From Oribacterium parvum ACB1 (lineage in GTDB: Bacteria > Bacillota > Clostridia > Lachnospirales > Lachnospiraceae): 64,000 nt of DNA. Made by a program: the position numbers and the translations under genes. Location of the stretch: positions 134,001 through 198,000 of the forward strand of contig NZ_KE148312.1 of NCBI RefSeq assembly GCF_000238055.2. Direction: 5' to 3'. Positions 1-7,485 of this stretch are shown here, piece by piece. Below the pieces are notes generated by a model, which was not told the DNA's origin, did not search any database, and was given only the letters and a program-made list of their open reading frames with translations. The first letter of the stretch is position 1, and each line of letters begins with the position of its first letter.

Positions 1-162
1 ATTTTATCGGTGGTTCTTGTATATTTTTTGATTCGCTTTATGCCTATCTTTGTTCCGGTATTTTTTATTTTGGGATTTCCATTGTTAGCATGGATGAACT
101 CCGTATTTTTTAGAAAAATATTTATGCAGTACGAGAAAAGGAAGAAAGAAAATACCCCATAA
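1..162 (+). CDS. C-terminal end of a membrane protein, possibly YesL/DUF624-like (partial)
   Basis: Frame 1 is open from the window edge to the TAA at 160-162 and gives 53 residues. It has one long hydrophobic stretch (many Val, Phe, Ile), then a short tail rich in Lys and Glu that ends KKENTP. A membrane segment followed by Leu-Ala-Trp-Met-Asn and a charged tail resembles the end of YesL (DUF624) membrane proteins, but this is weak and only the tail is visible. The true start lies outside the window. Confidence 0.5.
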   Translation: MLSVVLVYFLIRFMPIFVPVFFILGFPLLAWMNSVFFRKIFMQYEKRKKENTP

Positions 163-171
163 AAGGGAGGA

Positions 172-201
172 GGCAGGAGCAACCGTGAGGATGCTCCTGC
201 C
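172..201. terminator. 10-bp perfect inverted repeat, possible terminator
   Basis: GGCAGGAGCA (172-181) pairs perfectly with TGCTCCTGCC (192-201) across a 10-nt loop, just after the stop of the partial membrane gene. No T-tract follows, so intrinsic termination is uncertain. The rest of 202-381 holds no gene. It has a short ATAACG/CGTTAT inverted repeat at 231-249 and probably the promoter of the next gene. Confidence 0.4.
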
Positions 202-381
202 GAGTATTATGAAAAAAATCTATTAAATGAATAACGTTTATCTCGTTATCTGGAAGTAAGTATAAAAAAGAAGCATGAATAAACTATGTTTATGCTGTAA
301 ACAATGTGATAACAAAATATGAATGAACCATGAACCAAAGAAAGGGAAAACGATGAGAATTCCCTGAAAAGGAGTATAGGG

Positions 382-1161
382 ATGTTGTATAAAGAAGAAA
401 TGATAGAAGAAAAGGATCCTTTTTCAGATTGGCCGAGGGCATTTTATGAGGAAAGAGACCCGAAAAAAAGAGAAGCCCTTGTATTGGAAAAAATAAAAAG
501 CCTGGAGCGAGAGGAGAAAAATGCGGAAAATACTTTAGAGGAAAAGCGAATCGAAGAATACAGGCTTTTGCTCCTTCGAAATAGGCATCCTCTCCTCGAA
601 GAGAAAAGGGAAGAAAGCGGTGGATTTTTCAGAAATGATAATCCTTGTTTGGATAAGTATATGTTTGCTTGGATGAGCATCTTAATTAGTGGACGTACAG
701 GTATTTACTTTTGGAACAAAAAGTCGAAAAAGAAAGAACTGAAGGAATTACTGGAGATCTTTGATTTTCCGGAAGAAAAAAAGCGATATGAGAATCAAAT
801 AGAGCAGAAAGAGGAAGTAAAGTATACCGGAGAAACGGATCGAAATGCGCAGACCACGGAGAAGGAGAGCTTGCAGGATTTTTGCAAGGTGGCGGAGTGG
901 AAAGCTTTTGCCTCCTTTTGGATAGAAACCTGTGTAGAGGATAAGAGTTATTCCTCTACGGTTTTCGGACTGCTTCGGATGAAGGATGAATCTTTGGCAA
1001 AGAAAATGGCACAGGACATTGCCGATGCCTTATATTTCATTCCGAGGTCTTTGGAGCTTTTGGAAGTGGCGGAACCGCTTAGAAAGGTATTGGTAGACTG
1101 CTATTGCAAGAGCATTTTCCAAGGGGAAAAGTACTGGAAAGAAATTGTTGGAGAAGAGTAG
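382..1161 (+). CDS. Conserved charged protein of unknown function (possibly DUF6553)
   Basis: A soluble 259-residue protein without signal peptide or membrane helix. The first third is very rich in Glu, Lys and Arg, with Arg-x-x-Leu-Leu repeats and coiled-coil-like helices. A central segment reads Asp-Lys-Tyr-Met-Phe-Ala-Trp-Met near residue 92, and a second Lys/Glu-rich linker lies around 125-160. The C-terminal 90 residues look helical. The central D-x-x-x-x-x-W-M pattern is reminiscent of DUF6553 proteins of Lachnospiraceae, but I am not certain. The start follows AAAGGAGTATAGGG at good spacing. The next gene's ribosome site overlaps the stop codon, so the two genes probably share a transcript. 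Confidence 0.6.
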   Translation: MLYKEEMIEEKDPFSDWPRAFYEERDPKKREALVLEKIKSLEREEKNAENTLEEKRIEEYRLLLLRNRHPLLEEKREESGGFFRNDNPCLDKYMFAWMSILISGRTGIYFWNKKSKKKELKELLEIFDFPEEKKRYENQIEQKEEVKYTGETDRNAQTTEKESLQDFCKVAEWKAFASFWIETCVEDKSYSSTVFGLLRMKDESLAKKMAQDIADALYFIPRSLELLEVAEPLRKVLVDCYCKSIFQGEKYWKEIVGEE

Positions 1162-1180
1162 GGAGGGAAAGAGAAAGAGA

Positions 1181-1843
1181 ATGAGTATAGAGGCAGTGAT
1201 TTTTGATGTGGACGGTACAATATGGGATGCTGTACAAGAGGTGGCAGAGTCTTGGACGGAGGCATTTTCCCGTTTTCCGGAGACAAAGGATAAGGTAGTC
1301 CATGCCTCTGATCTGGAAAGCTATATGGGGCTTACTATGGAGCAGATTGGAGAGGGACTTCTTCCGGATTTATCCAAAGAAAAGCGGGAAGAAATTATGT
1401 GTTATGCCATGGACTATGAAAATGTCTATCTGGCAGAGCATCCGGGAAAGTTTTATCCTGATTTTTTTACCTGCCTTAAGAACTTACAGGAGAATGGAAA
1501 AAAACTGTATATTGTTTCAAACTGTCAGTCCGGTTATATAGAGGCAATGCTTAGTGCAGCTAAGCTATCTTTGGGAGCGGGAAAGGACATTCAGGATATA
1601 GAGTGCTTTGGAAATACCGGAAAATCCAAGGCGGAAAATATCTCTTTGCTTATGGAACGAAATAAGCTTTCTAAGGAAAAAACCGTTTACCTAGGGGATA
1701 CGGAACTGGATAGAGAATCATCAGAAAAGGCCGGGATTGCCTTTATCTTTGCCGGCTACGGCTTTGGAAGTCCGAAACAGTATGCAGCTAAGATTCAAGG
1801 TTTATCCGAACTTCCGAAACTCTTGAAAGAGTTCAAGGGATAG
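1181..1843 (+). CDS. HAD-superfamily hydrolase (phosphoglycolate-phosphatase-like)
   Basis: A 220-residue phosphatase of the haloacid dehalogenase superfamily. Motif I is Asp9-x-Asp11-Gly-Thr near the N-terminus, motif II is the Ser in VSNCQ, and motif IV is GDTELD followed by Glu-Ser-Ser near residue 177. The region between motifs I and II is a helical C1 cap as in Gph/PgmB-type enzymes. The substrate cannot be read from the sequence; a small phosphorylated metabolite is likely. I chose the ATG at 1181 because the family begins a few residues before the DxD motif; an upstream TTG at 1145 lies inside the previous gene. GGGAGGG at 1161-1167 serves as the ribosome site. Confidence 0.85.
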   Translation: MSIEAVIFDVDGTIWDAVQEVAESWTEAFSRFPETKDKVVHASDLESYMGLTMEQIGEGLLPDLSKEKREEIMCYAMDYENVYLAEHPGKFYPDFFTCLKNLQENGKKLYIVSNCQSGYIEAMLSAAKLSLGAGKDIQDIECFGNTGKSKAENISLLMERNKLSKEKTVYLGDTELDRESSEKAGIAFIFAGYGFGSPKQYAAKIQGLSELPKLLKEFKG

Positions 1844-1864
1844 AGGTCTTAAGAACTTATTTTC

Positions 1865-1893
1865 TTGCACTTTTTCTTAAAAGGCACTATAAT
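1865..1893 (+). promoter_or_regulatory. Sigma-A promoter for murA
   Basis: TTGCAC (1865-1870), a 17-bp spacer and TATAAT (1888-1893) make a near-consensus vegetative promoter. The predicted start is near 1900, about 100 nt upstream of the murA start codon. Confidence 0.75.
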
Positions 1894-1897
1894 CATG

Positions 1898-1928
1898 GGA
1901 CATTCTACAGAAGGGATGTCCTTTTTTG
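1898..1928 (+). terminator. Hairpin plus T-tract at the 5' end of the murA leader
   Basis: GGACAT (1898-1903) pairs with ATGTCC (1916-1921) and is followed directly by TTTTTT. It may end transcription of the HAD gene. Because it starts right at the predicted +1 of the murA promoter, it would also form at the 5' end of the murA mRNA. Confidence 0.5.
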
Positions 1929-1999
1929 TTGTAAAAAAAGAGTAGAAAAGGGAAGATGCTTTAAAGTGTCTTGGAATATCAAATAAGTTGAGGTCTATC

Positions 2000-3298
2000 A
2001 TGAATGAAGTTTTCATCATGAGAGGGGGCAATCCCCTTCGTGGAGAGGTTACTATAGGAGGAGCAAAGAATGCGGCACTGGGAATCATTGCCGGTGCCTT
2101 GCTGACTGAAGATAAAGTTACCATCGAGAATTTGCCGGATGTTCGGGATGTCAATGTTATGCTGGAGGCCCTAAAAGAGGTAGGAGCGAAGGTGGATCGC
2201 GTGGATGCTCATACAGCGGTAATTGAGGCAAAAAATATCAGCATGCACAGTATTGACGATGAATACATTCGAAGGATTCGTGCGTCTTATTATTTTATCG
2301 GTGCATTGCTTGGAAAATACCATGAGGCTACAGTACCGCTTCCCGGCGGATGTGCCATCGGGCAGCGTCCAATCGACCAGCACTTAAAGGGGTTTCGTGC
2401 CTTGGGAACACAGGCAGAGGTGGAAAACGGCTACTTGGTAGCAAAGGCGGAAGAAGGGCTCTTTGGAAGTCATATTTATTTGGATGTTGTTTCCGTAGGA
2501 GCCACCATCAATATTATGCTGGCATCTGCATTGGCGGAAGGCCTGACTATCGTGGAAAATGTTGCGAAAGAACCGCATATCGTAGATGTGGCCAATTTTT
2601 TAAACAGTATGGGAGCCAATATTCGCGGAGCAGGAACCGATACCATCCGTATTCGAGGAGTGAAGCGTCTTCACGGCACGACCTATGCCGTCATCCCCGA
2701 CCAGATTGAAGCGGGAACCTTTATGTGTGCTGCAGCAGTTACAAGAGGTGATGTCCTCATCAAGAATGTCATTCCGAAGCATATGGAGTCTATCTCTGCA
2801 AAGCTTCTTGAGATGGGGAATACCATCATAGAGTACGATGAGAGCATTCGAGTTATCGGAAAGCTTGAGCAGCAGTCTACAGATGTAAAGACATTGCCTT
2901 ACCCGGGATTCCCTACAGATATGCAACCGCAGATTTCCGTTACCCTGGCTTTAGCCTCCGGAAACTCTGTAGTGACCGAGTCTATTTTTGAAAATCGTTT
3001 CAAATATGTGGATGAACTTACCCGCATGGGCGCAAAAATAAAGGTAGAAGGAAATGTATCCGTGATAGAGGGTCAGAAGAGCCTTGGAGGAGCTTCCGTG
3101 AATGCACTGGATCTTCGTGCCGGAGCCGCTTTGGTGCTTGCAGGCCTTGCGGCAGAGGGGATCACGGTGGTTCATGAAATCGGTTATATTCAAAGAGGTT
3201 ATGAGCATTTTGAAGCGAAGCTCCGTGGCTTGGGTGCGGATATTTCCTTAGCGGAAAATGAAAAAGAACAAAAAAAGTTTCGCATGAAAGCGGTATAA
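2000..3298 (+). CDS. murA: UDP-N-acetylglucosamine 1-carboxyvinyltransferase
   Basis: MurA transfers enolpyruvate from PEP to UDP-GlcNAc, the first committed cytoplasmic step of peptidoglycan synthesis. The product is 432 residues, slightly longer than the usual 415-425. Visible landmarks are the N-terminal GGAKNAAL motif with the paired Lys-Asn, the catalytic Cys118 in GGCAIGQRP (Cys, so the fosfomycin-sensitive form), and the IPDQIEAGTF and PGFPTDMQPQ motifs of the EPSP-synthase-like fold. A TTG at 1988 is in frame, but I prefer the ATG at 2000, because GAGG at 1990-1993 is then the ribosome site. The C-terminal tail is rich in Lys and Glu. A clear promoter precedes the gene, and rpiB follows on the same strand. 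Confidence 0.97.
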   Translation: MNEVFIMRGGNPLRGEVTIGGAKNAALGIIAGALLTEDKVTIENLPDVRDVNVMLEALKEVGAKVDRVDAHTAVIEAKNISMHSIDDEYIRRIRASYYFIGALLGKYHEATVPLPGGCAIGQRPIDQHLKGFRALGTQAEVENGYLVAKAEEGLFGSHIYLDVVSVGATINIMLASALAEGLTIVENVAKEPHIVDVANFLNSMGANIRGAGTDTIRIRGVKRLHGTTYAVIPDQIEAGTFMCAAAVTRGDVLIKNVIPKHMESISAKLLEMGNTIIEYDESIRVIGKLEQQSTDVKTLPYPGFPTDMQPQISVTLALASGNSVVTESIFENRFKYVDELTRMGAKIKVEGNVSVIEGQKSLGGASVNALDLRAGAALVLAGLAAEGITVVHEIGYIQRGYEHFEAKLRGLGADISLAENEKEQKKFRMKAV

Positions 3299-3394
3299 GA
3301 GCTCATTTCTCTTGCTTTCGTAGGATATAGAATGAATAGAGCGTTTACGATTTAGCAGGAAATGAGTAGAAGTGACAAAAAAGGAGAAAAAATC

Positions 3395-3862
3395 ATGAAG
3401 ATAGCCATGGGAAATGACCATGCCGCAGTAGAAATGAAGCTGGAGCTGAAAGAGTATCTGGAGGAGCAGGGGATAGAAATCATTAACGTAGGAACGGATA
3501 GTTCGGAACGATATGATTATCCGCTTGCCGGCTTTCAAGTGGCAAGCCTTGTTGCCGAAGGGAAGGCGGATTTCGGCATTGCTATCTGCGGAACGGGAAT
3601 CGGCATATCTCTATCCTGCAATAAAGTAGAGGGAATTCGTGCATTTCCCTGCACAGAACCCTATTCCGCAATGATGGCGAGAAGACATAATGATGCCAAT
3701 GTACTTTGCCTCGGTGCACGAGTGATCGGTATTGAACTGGCTAAAATGATCGTAGACAGTTTCCTTCTTGCTGAATTTGAGGGGGGAAGACATGCTGAGC
3801 GCGTGGCTCTAATTTCAGAGATTGAAGAGAATGCGGAAGCATTCCGGAAGAAGCATTTTTAA
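3395..3862 (+). CDS. rpiB: Ribose-5-phosphate isomerase B
   Basis: RpiB interconverts ribose 5-phosphate and ribulose 5-phosphate in the non-oxidative pentose phosphate pathway. The 155-residue product has the LacAB/RpiB signature: GNDHAAVEMK at the N-terminus, the active-site Cys65 in the CGTGIG anion-hole loop, and the conserved RRHNDANVLCLG segment. The ATG at 3395 has AAGGAG eight bases upstream; an in-frame ATG at 3362 would add eleven unconserved residues. A LacA/LacB-type isomerase or a different sugar phosphate substrate is possible, but there are no tagatose-pathway genes nearby. Confidence 0.93.
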   Translation: MKIAMGNDHAAVEMKLELKEYLEEQGIEIINVGTDSSERYDYPLAGFQVASLVAEGKADFGIAICGTGIGISLSCNKVEGIRAFPCTEPYSAMMARRHNDANVLCLGARVIGIELAKMIVDSFLLAEFEGGRHAERVALISEIEENAEAFRKKHF

Positions 3863-3867
3863 GCAAA

Positions 3868-4079
3868 AAAGGGGCTGTAAAGATCAAAATAATTTTCTAA
3901 GCAATATAGGTCTGAATTTGGGGCACGCTCTCGCTAGCTTCGCCACGTAACGGATACTAAGCGAAAAACTGCGTTTCTCTTGTTTTTCGCAAGTACCGAC
4001 GGGCTCAGACTACCCCCGCATTCAGACCTATATTGCAAAGAATTCCTTTATTATTTCGATTTTTTACAGCCCCTTTTTG
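3868..4079. repeat. About 210-bp imperfect inverted repeat between convergent genes
   Basis: The outer arms AAAAAGGGGCTGTAAA and TTTACAGCCCCTTTTT are perfect complements. Inside them GCAATATAGGTCTGAAT pairs perfectly with ATTCAGACCTATATTGC. The AT-rich parts between the two blocks pair imperfectly, and a small GCGAAAAA/TTTTTCGC hairpin (3961-3990) sits in the centre. The outer ends carry T-runs on both strands, so the element can work as a bidirectional terminator for rpiB and the PHP gene. Its size and structure resemble a MITE or a large REP-type repeat; no coding potential was seen. Confidence 0.75.
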
Positions 4080-4874
4080 TTATAAACCTGCCATTTTCAT
4101 GGCACTTAGGAAGCTTTCCTTTGACCTTGTTGCGATTAGTTCCTCAGGGAAATGAATCTCCGCAAGCATTTTATTTACCTTGTCAAACTTACCGATTGCC
4201 GTGGCAAAGTGGGCATCGCTGGAAACGGAGATGGGGACCGAAAGCTCTGCGCATCGCTTGAGGATCTGTCTGCAACGTTCTCCGCAGTGATTACGGACAT
4301 CTAAGGAATGCTCGTTGATTTCAATCAATTTATGGAGATCCCTTGCGGCAAGGAGGACGGGGTCAATTTCAAAGGGAAGACCGGATCGACCGATATGCCC
4401 CAAGATAAGTACCTTTTTATTTTGTAGGGCATTGCAATATAGCTCTGTGCATTCCGCCGGTGTTGCAGCATCTGCAAAGCTGTGACGATGTACAGAGGCA
4501 ATCACATAGTCCATTTTCTTGGTGACTCTTTCATATAAAGAAAGAGTCTTTTTATCTGTGTAAAAATCGCCGTCTATATTCTTTGCAATGGGAATGTCAT
4601 AGCCGAAAAGATTTCCTGCGAGGTCCACAATATCCACCTCACAGCCCTGCAAAAGTCGTACGCCATCGATTTCCTTTGGCCAGGTATGACTGACACAGAG
4701 ATACTGATAGTGGCGAATATTTTCATAATCAGGATAAAGCATAGAGGAAAAATGGTCCGTAGATCCTAAAAGGCTAAGCCCTGCCTCCTTTGCGGCACGT
4801 ACATTTTCCAAAATGGTGGCATAGGCATGCCGGGAGTATATCGTATGGGTATGAACATCACATTGTAATTGCAT
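4080..4874 (-). CDS. PHP-domain phosphoesterase (YcdX-like)
   Basis: A 264-residue metal-dependent phosphoesterase of the PHP superfamily. The metal ligands are visible in order: HTHT (His8, His10) after the first strand, GSTDH, the Glu in GCEVD, SVHRH, LGHIGR and SSDAH near the C-terminus. The arrangement and length fit the YcdX/histidinol-phosphatase-like group of trinuclear-zinc phosphatases; the substrate is unknown. The ATG at 4874 follows a GAGAGG site. It lies 14 bp downstream of the exonuclease III gene on the same strand and is probably co-transcribed with it. The stop sits exactly at the edge of the inverted-repeat element. Confidence 0.85.
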   Translation of the reverse strand: MQLQCDVHTHTIYSRHAYATILENVRAAKEAGLSLLGSTDHFSSMLYPDYENIRHYQYLCVSHTWPKEIDGVRLLQGCEVDIVDLAGNLFGYDIPIAKNIDGDFYTDKKTLSLYERVTKKMDYVIASVHRHSFADAATPAECTELYCNALQNKKVLILGHIGRSGLPFEIDPVLLAARDLHKLIEINEHSLDVRNHCGERCRQILKRCAELSVPISVSSDAHFATAIGKFDKVNKMLAEIHFPEELIATRSKESFLSAMKMAGL

Positions 4875-4888
4875 AAAAACCTCTCATT

Positions 4889-5647
4889 CTATATATCCAA
4901 GGTAATCTCTACCGGACAGTGGTCGGATCCCATCACTTCCTGATGGATGGACGCGGACAGGAGCTTATCCTTCAGTTTTACGGAAACTACGAAATAATCG
5001 ATTCTCCAACCTACGTTCCGATCTCTGGCTTTGGTGCGGTAGCTCCACCAACTGTATTCTTCTTCCTTATCCGGGTAAAAATAGCGGAATGAGTCGAGGT
5101 AACCGCTTGAGAGTACCCTTGAAAACTTCGCCCTTTCCTCATCGGAGAAACCGGCATTTAAGTGGTTGGTATCCGGGTTTTTCAGGTCGATTTCTTCGTG
5201 GGCGACATTTAAATCACCACAATAAATCACGGGTTTCTTCTTTTCCAGATTTAAAATAAAGTTTAGGAAAGCGTCTTCAAATTCCATACGATAGGGAAGA
5301 CGCTTTAATTCATTTTGGGAATTCGGTACATAGACGGTAATCAAATAATAGTCTTTAAATTCCAAAGTAATGACGCGTCCTTCTTGATCATGCTCCGTGA
5401 TTCCGATTCCATATTGCACGGATAGAGGTTCTTCTTTTGTGAAAATGGCAGTGCCGGAATAGCCCTTTTTTATCGCATAATTCCAGTATTGAAAATAACC
5501 GGGTAAATCAAGATGGATTTGTCCTTCCTGTAACTTCGTTTCCTGTAAGCAGAAAATATCCGCATTCAGTTTTTGAAAATCCTCCATAAAGTTCTTGCCC
5601 AGCACGGCTCTCAGCCCGTTGACATTCCAAGAGATTAATTTTTTCAT
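4889..5647 (-). CDS. exoA: Exodeoxyribonuclease III / AP endonuclease (ExoIII family)
   Basis: A DNA repair nuclease that cuts at abasic sites and trims 3' ends. The 252-residue protein carries the whole EEP catalytic set: SWNVNGLR at the start, the metal-binding Glu in LQETKL, YVPNSQ, the GDLNVAHEEIDL loop with catalytic Asp and Asn, WRIDYF, and the terminal GSDHCPVEI with the catalytic His. Length and motifs fit Gram-positive ExoA better than E. coli XthA. It starts an operon that continues into the PHP phosphoesterase. Confidence 0.95.
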   Translation of the reverse strand: MKKLISWNVNGLRAVLGKNFMEDFQKLNADIFCLQETKLQEGQIHLDLPGYFQYWNYAIKKGYSGTAIFTKEEPLSVQYGIGITEHDQEGRVITLEFKDYYLITVYVPNSQNELKRLPYRMEFEDAFLNFILNLEKKKPVIYCGDLNVAHEEIDLKNPDTNHLNAGFSDEERAKFSRVLSSGYLDSFRYFYPDKEEEYSWWSYRTKARDRNVGWRIDYFVVSVKLKDKLLSASIHQEVMGSDHCPVEITLDI

Positions 5648-6074
5648 AAAAGTCCTTTCTATCTATCAGGTAATATCAATGCAATTCCGATTTAAGTTAT
5701 CATTCAGCTTGTTTTCCTAAACAAAGAACAGCACGCATTCTTTCATGAGATGATTCTTATTTAAGAAAAGCCTAGTTTTTGTCGAAAGGATAGTGTAGAA
5801 GCAGAAATAATCCTTTCTTAGCTTTTGGCTTATCTTATATCGAAACAGGGGATTAGGCAAGAAAGTTCTCCGGGCTTATCTCTATTCAAAAAGAAAAATG
5901 CAGGCTATACTATAAAAAACGGAGAAGAGAACGAAAAAACAGAAAACAAAGAATCTGCCATAGCAGAATATACAATTGTGCTTAGTATCAGGCTGAGAGA
6001 AAAAGAATTTCAAAAAGACGGAACAGGGTAGAGATAAGGAGCAGATTCTGTATGAAGAAAAGAGGGAAGAAAAT
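5648..6074. other. Intergenic region without a supported gene
   Basis: A divergent promoter region between exoA (minus) and the coiled-coil gene (plus). It contains a weak hairpin with GAAAGGAT (5784-5791) and ATCCTTTC (5810-5817), and an AT-rich stretch with TATACT at 5906-5911 that could be a -10 box. A 68-codon frame at 5825-6031 lacks a ribosome site and family features, so I do not call it a gene. Confidence 0.5.
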
Positions 6075-6383
6075 ATGGCATCAAAAACTTTGGAAGAAGT
6101 AGCAGAGTATATGAAGAAAATGCATTTTCGAAAGGGACTCTTCGGAATCCAGCCTGCCTCCATGTGGAAGAAACTGGAAGACTTGGACAGTGAATACCGT
6201 TCTGTATTCTATGCACAGGAACTTTCCTACGAAGCAAGGCTTAAGGAGAGGGACGAGAAGATTGCAGAGTTGGAAAAGAAACTTTCACTTATGAAAAACC
6301 GTCTTTCGGATAGGACAGGAGACGGTGGGAGAAATGATATTTCCGGAATAGCGACATACAAAGGAGAAGGCGTGAATGGCTAA
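6075..6383 (+). CDS. Small coiled-coil protein of unknown function
   Basis: A 102-residue soluble protein. Residues 1-45 contain the motif FRKGLFG followed by LEDLDSEYRSVF, and residues 45-80 form a heptad-rich coiled coil (Arg/Glu/Lys with regular Leu). The tail is polar. The pattern is loosely reminiscent of DivIVA-like N-terminal segments (a short conserved F-x-x-x-x-x-G motif followed by a coiled coil), but I would not assign it there. The ATG at 6075 follows an AGAGGGAAG site. Its last eight bases overlap the start of the signal-peptidase-like gene, which points to translational coupling and a shared job. Confidence 0.6.
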   Translation: MASKTLEEVAEYMKKMHFRKGLFGIQPASMWKKLEDLDSEYRSVFYAQELSYEARLKERDEKIAELEKKLSLMKNRLSDRTGDGGRNDISGIATYKGEGVNG

Positions 6384-6942
6384 GACAAGGAAAGAAAGGA
6401 AAGCTCTGCTTCCACTGGATGTAATCCGGAAAAAGAGAGCCTTTTATCGACAGATGTCGGATGTACGTTCTTTTATATCCCATCTTATATTGATGGCAGG
6501 CTTGATTTATGTCATGTTTTTTATCATCTTTGGGATTTCACCGGTGAAAAACGATGATATGAAACCGAAGCTCAGTGCAGGAGATCTTATGCTTTATTAT
6601 CGTTTAGAGGACAAAATACTGCCTTCCGATGTTTTGGTTTATCAAAAGGATGGAAAGCAATTTGTAGGACGAGTTATCGGTCAGCCGGGTGATGTCATTA
6701 ATATTCCGGACGAAGGCGGACTTATGATTAACGGCAATTTACAGATTGAAGACGGTATTTTTTATGATACGAGACCTTATGATACGGAGGCGGTAAGATA
6801 TCCGATTACACTAAAGGACGACGAATACTTTATTATGGCGGATATGCGTTCCGGAGCAAAGGATAGTCGTCTTTTCGGAGCTGTAAATAAAAAAGAAATT
6901 AAGGGGAAGGTCATTACTATACTTAGACGTTCATCACTTTAG
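6376..6942 (+). CDS. Signal peptidase I-like protein lacking the Ser/Lys dyad (SipA-like)
   Basis: A 188-residue membrane protein of the S26 signal peptidase fold: a basic N-terminus, one transmembrane helix at about residues 34-55, then an extracellular domain. The boxes align as NDDMKPKLSAGD (normally S-M-x-P-T-L-x-x-G-D), FVGRVIGQPGD (normally K-R-V-I-G-x-P-G-D), and YFIMADMRSGAKDSRLFG (normally GDN-x-x-S-D-SR-x-F/W-G). The nucleophilic Ser position is Asp61 and the general-base Lys position is Gly98, so it should not be a Ser/Lys peptidase. As I recall, Streptococcus pyogenes SipA, needed for pilus assembly, has the same Asp/Gly replacement. No pilin or sortase gene is in view. It overlaps the upstream coiled-coil gene by eight bases, and a strong terminator follows. 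Confidence 0.8.
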   Translation: MAKTRKERKALLPLDVIRKKRAFYRQMSDVRSFISHLILMAGLIYVMFFIIFGISPVKNDDMKPKLSAGDLMLYYRLEDKILPSDVLVYQKDGKQFVGRVIGQPGDVINIPDEGGLMINGNLQIEDGIFYDTRPYDTEAVRYPITLKDDEYFIMADMRSGAKDSRLFGAVNKKEIKGKVITILRRSSL

Positions 6943-6946
6943 AAGA

Positions 6947-6989
6947 AAATACGGGAAAGAAGAATAAAACTTCTTTTTCGTATTTTTTT
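6947..6989 (+). terminator. Intrinsic terminator after the SipA-like gene
   Basis: AAATACG plus a G/A-rich arm ending GAAG (6947-6962) pairs with CTTC through CGTATTT (6970 onward), allowing G-T pairs. The loop is AATAAAA, and a seven-T run follows. Confidence 0.8.
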
Positions 6990-7096
6990 GTACAAAAACA
7001 TGCTTATTTTATTGGAAAATATTGCGATATACCATTTATTATTTAATTTTTCTTGAAATAGATTTCAAAGAGGGAGATAGGGGGAGGAAAAAGGTT

Positions 7097-7282
7097 ATGA
7101 AACTGAAATATATTGGAGACAGTTTTTTTGAAGGATTAACAGATGGGCAGTTTTATGAAGGAAAAGACGTAAATATCTTTTGCGTAGCACTCATAGACGA
7201 TACAGGAAAAGAAAAGATTTATTCCAGACTAACCCCCGGGCCGTTTGCGGGAAGAAGCTTGGGGCGTTTCGAAATAGCATAA
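7097..7282 (+). CDS. Small conserved protein of 61 residues, unknown function
   Basis: The product starts Met-Lys-Leu-Lys-Tyr-Ile-Gly and reads as a small beta barrel: the YIGDSFFEGLTDGQFYEG and ALIDDTG motifs match a widespread family of short Firmicute proteins of the type KYIG-x-x-F-x-x-L-T-x-G-K-x-Y with I-DDTGE. No function is known to me. The ATG at 7097 has GGGGGAGG about eight bases upstream, so the frame open from 7022 is not needed. Between this gene and the next (7283-7425) is a 39-codon frame beginning LPDVQEIDLI at 7320, without a good start; it may be a gene remnant. Confidence 0.6.
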   Translation: MKLKYIGDSFFEGLTDGQFYEGKDVNIFCVALIDDTGKEKIYSRLTPGPFAGRSLGRFEIA

Positions 7283-7425
7283 ATGGAGAAAGTGGAACTG
7301 TAAGCAGAAGGGGTTAAAATTGCCGGATGTACAAGAGATAGATTTGATAAGGAATGGAGAAAAAAGTGATATTAATTATTTAATGGAAATAATCAAAAAT
7401 AAGAAAGTGAATTTACATTTCTTCC

Positions 7426-7454
7426 TTGAAGAAAGATAGTATTCTAGGTATACT
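7426..7454 (+). promoter_or_regulatory. Sigma-A promoter for the SH3b protein gene
   Basis: TTGAAG (7426-7431), a 17-bp spacer and TATACT (7449-7454). The start codon at 7486 lies about 25 nt after the predicted +1. Confidence 0.65.
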
Positions 7455-7485
7455 ACTCATGAATCTTAGGGCACAAGGAGGAAGT

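Noticed and set aside
5825-6031. 68-codon plus-strand frame
   Set aside because: Starts at TTG without ribosome site, lies in a divergent promoter region, and has no recognisable domain.
7022-7096. Upstream extension of the 61-residue protein
   Set aside because: No ribosome site for an earlier start; the conserved family begins at the ATG at 7,097, right behind GGGGGAGG.
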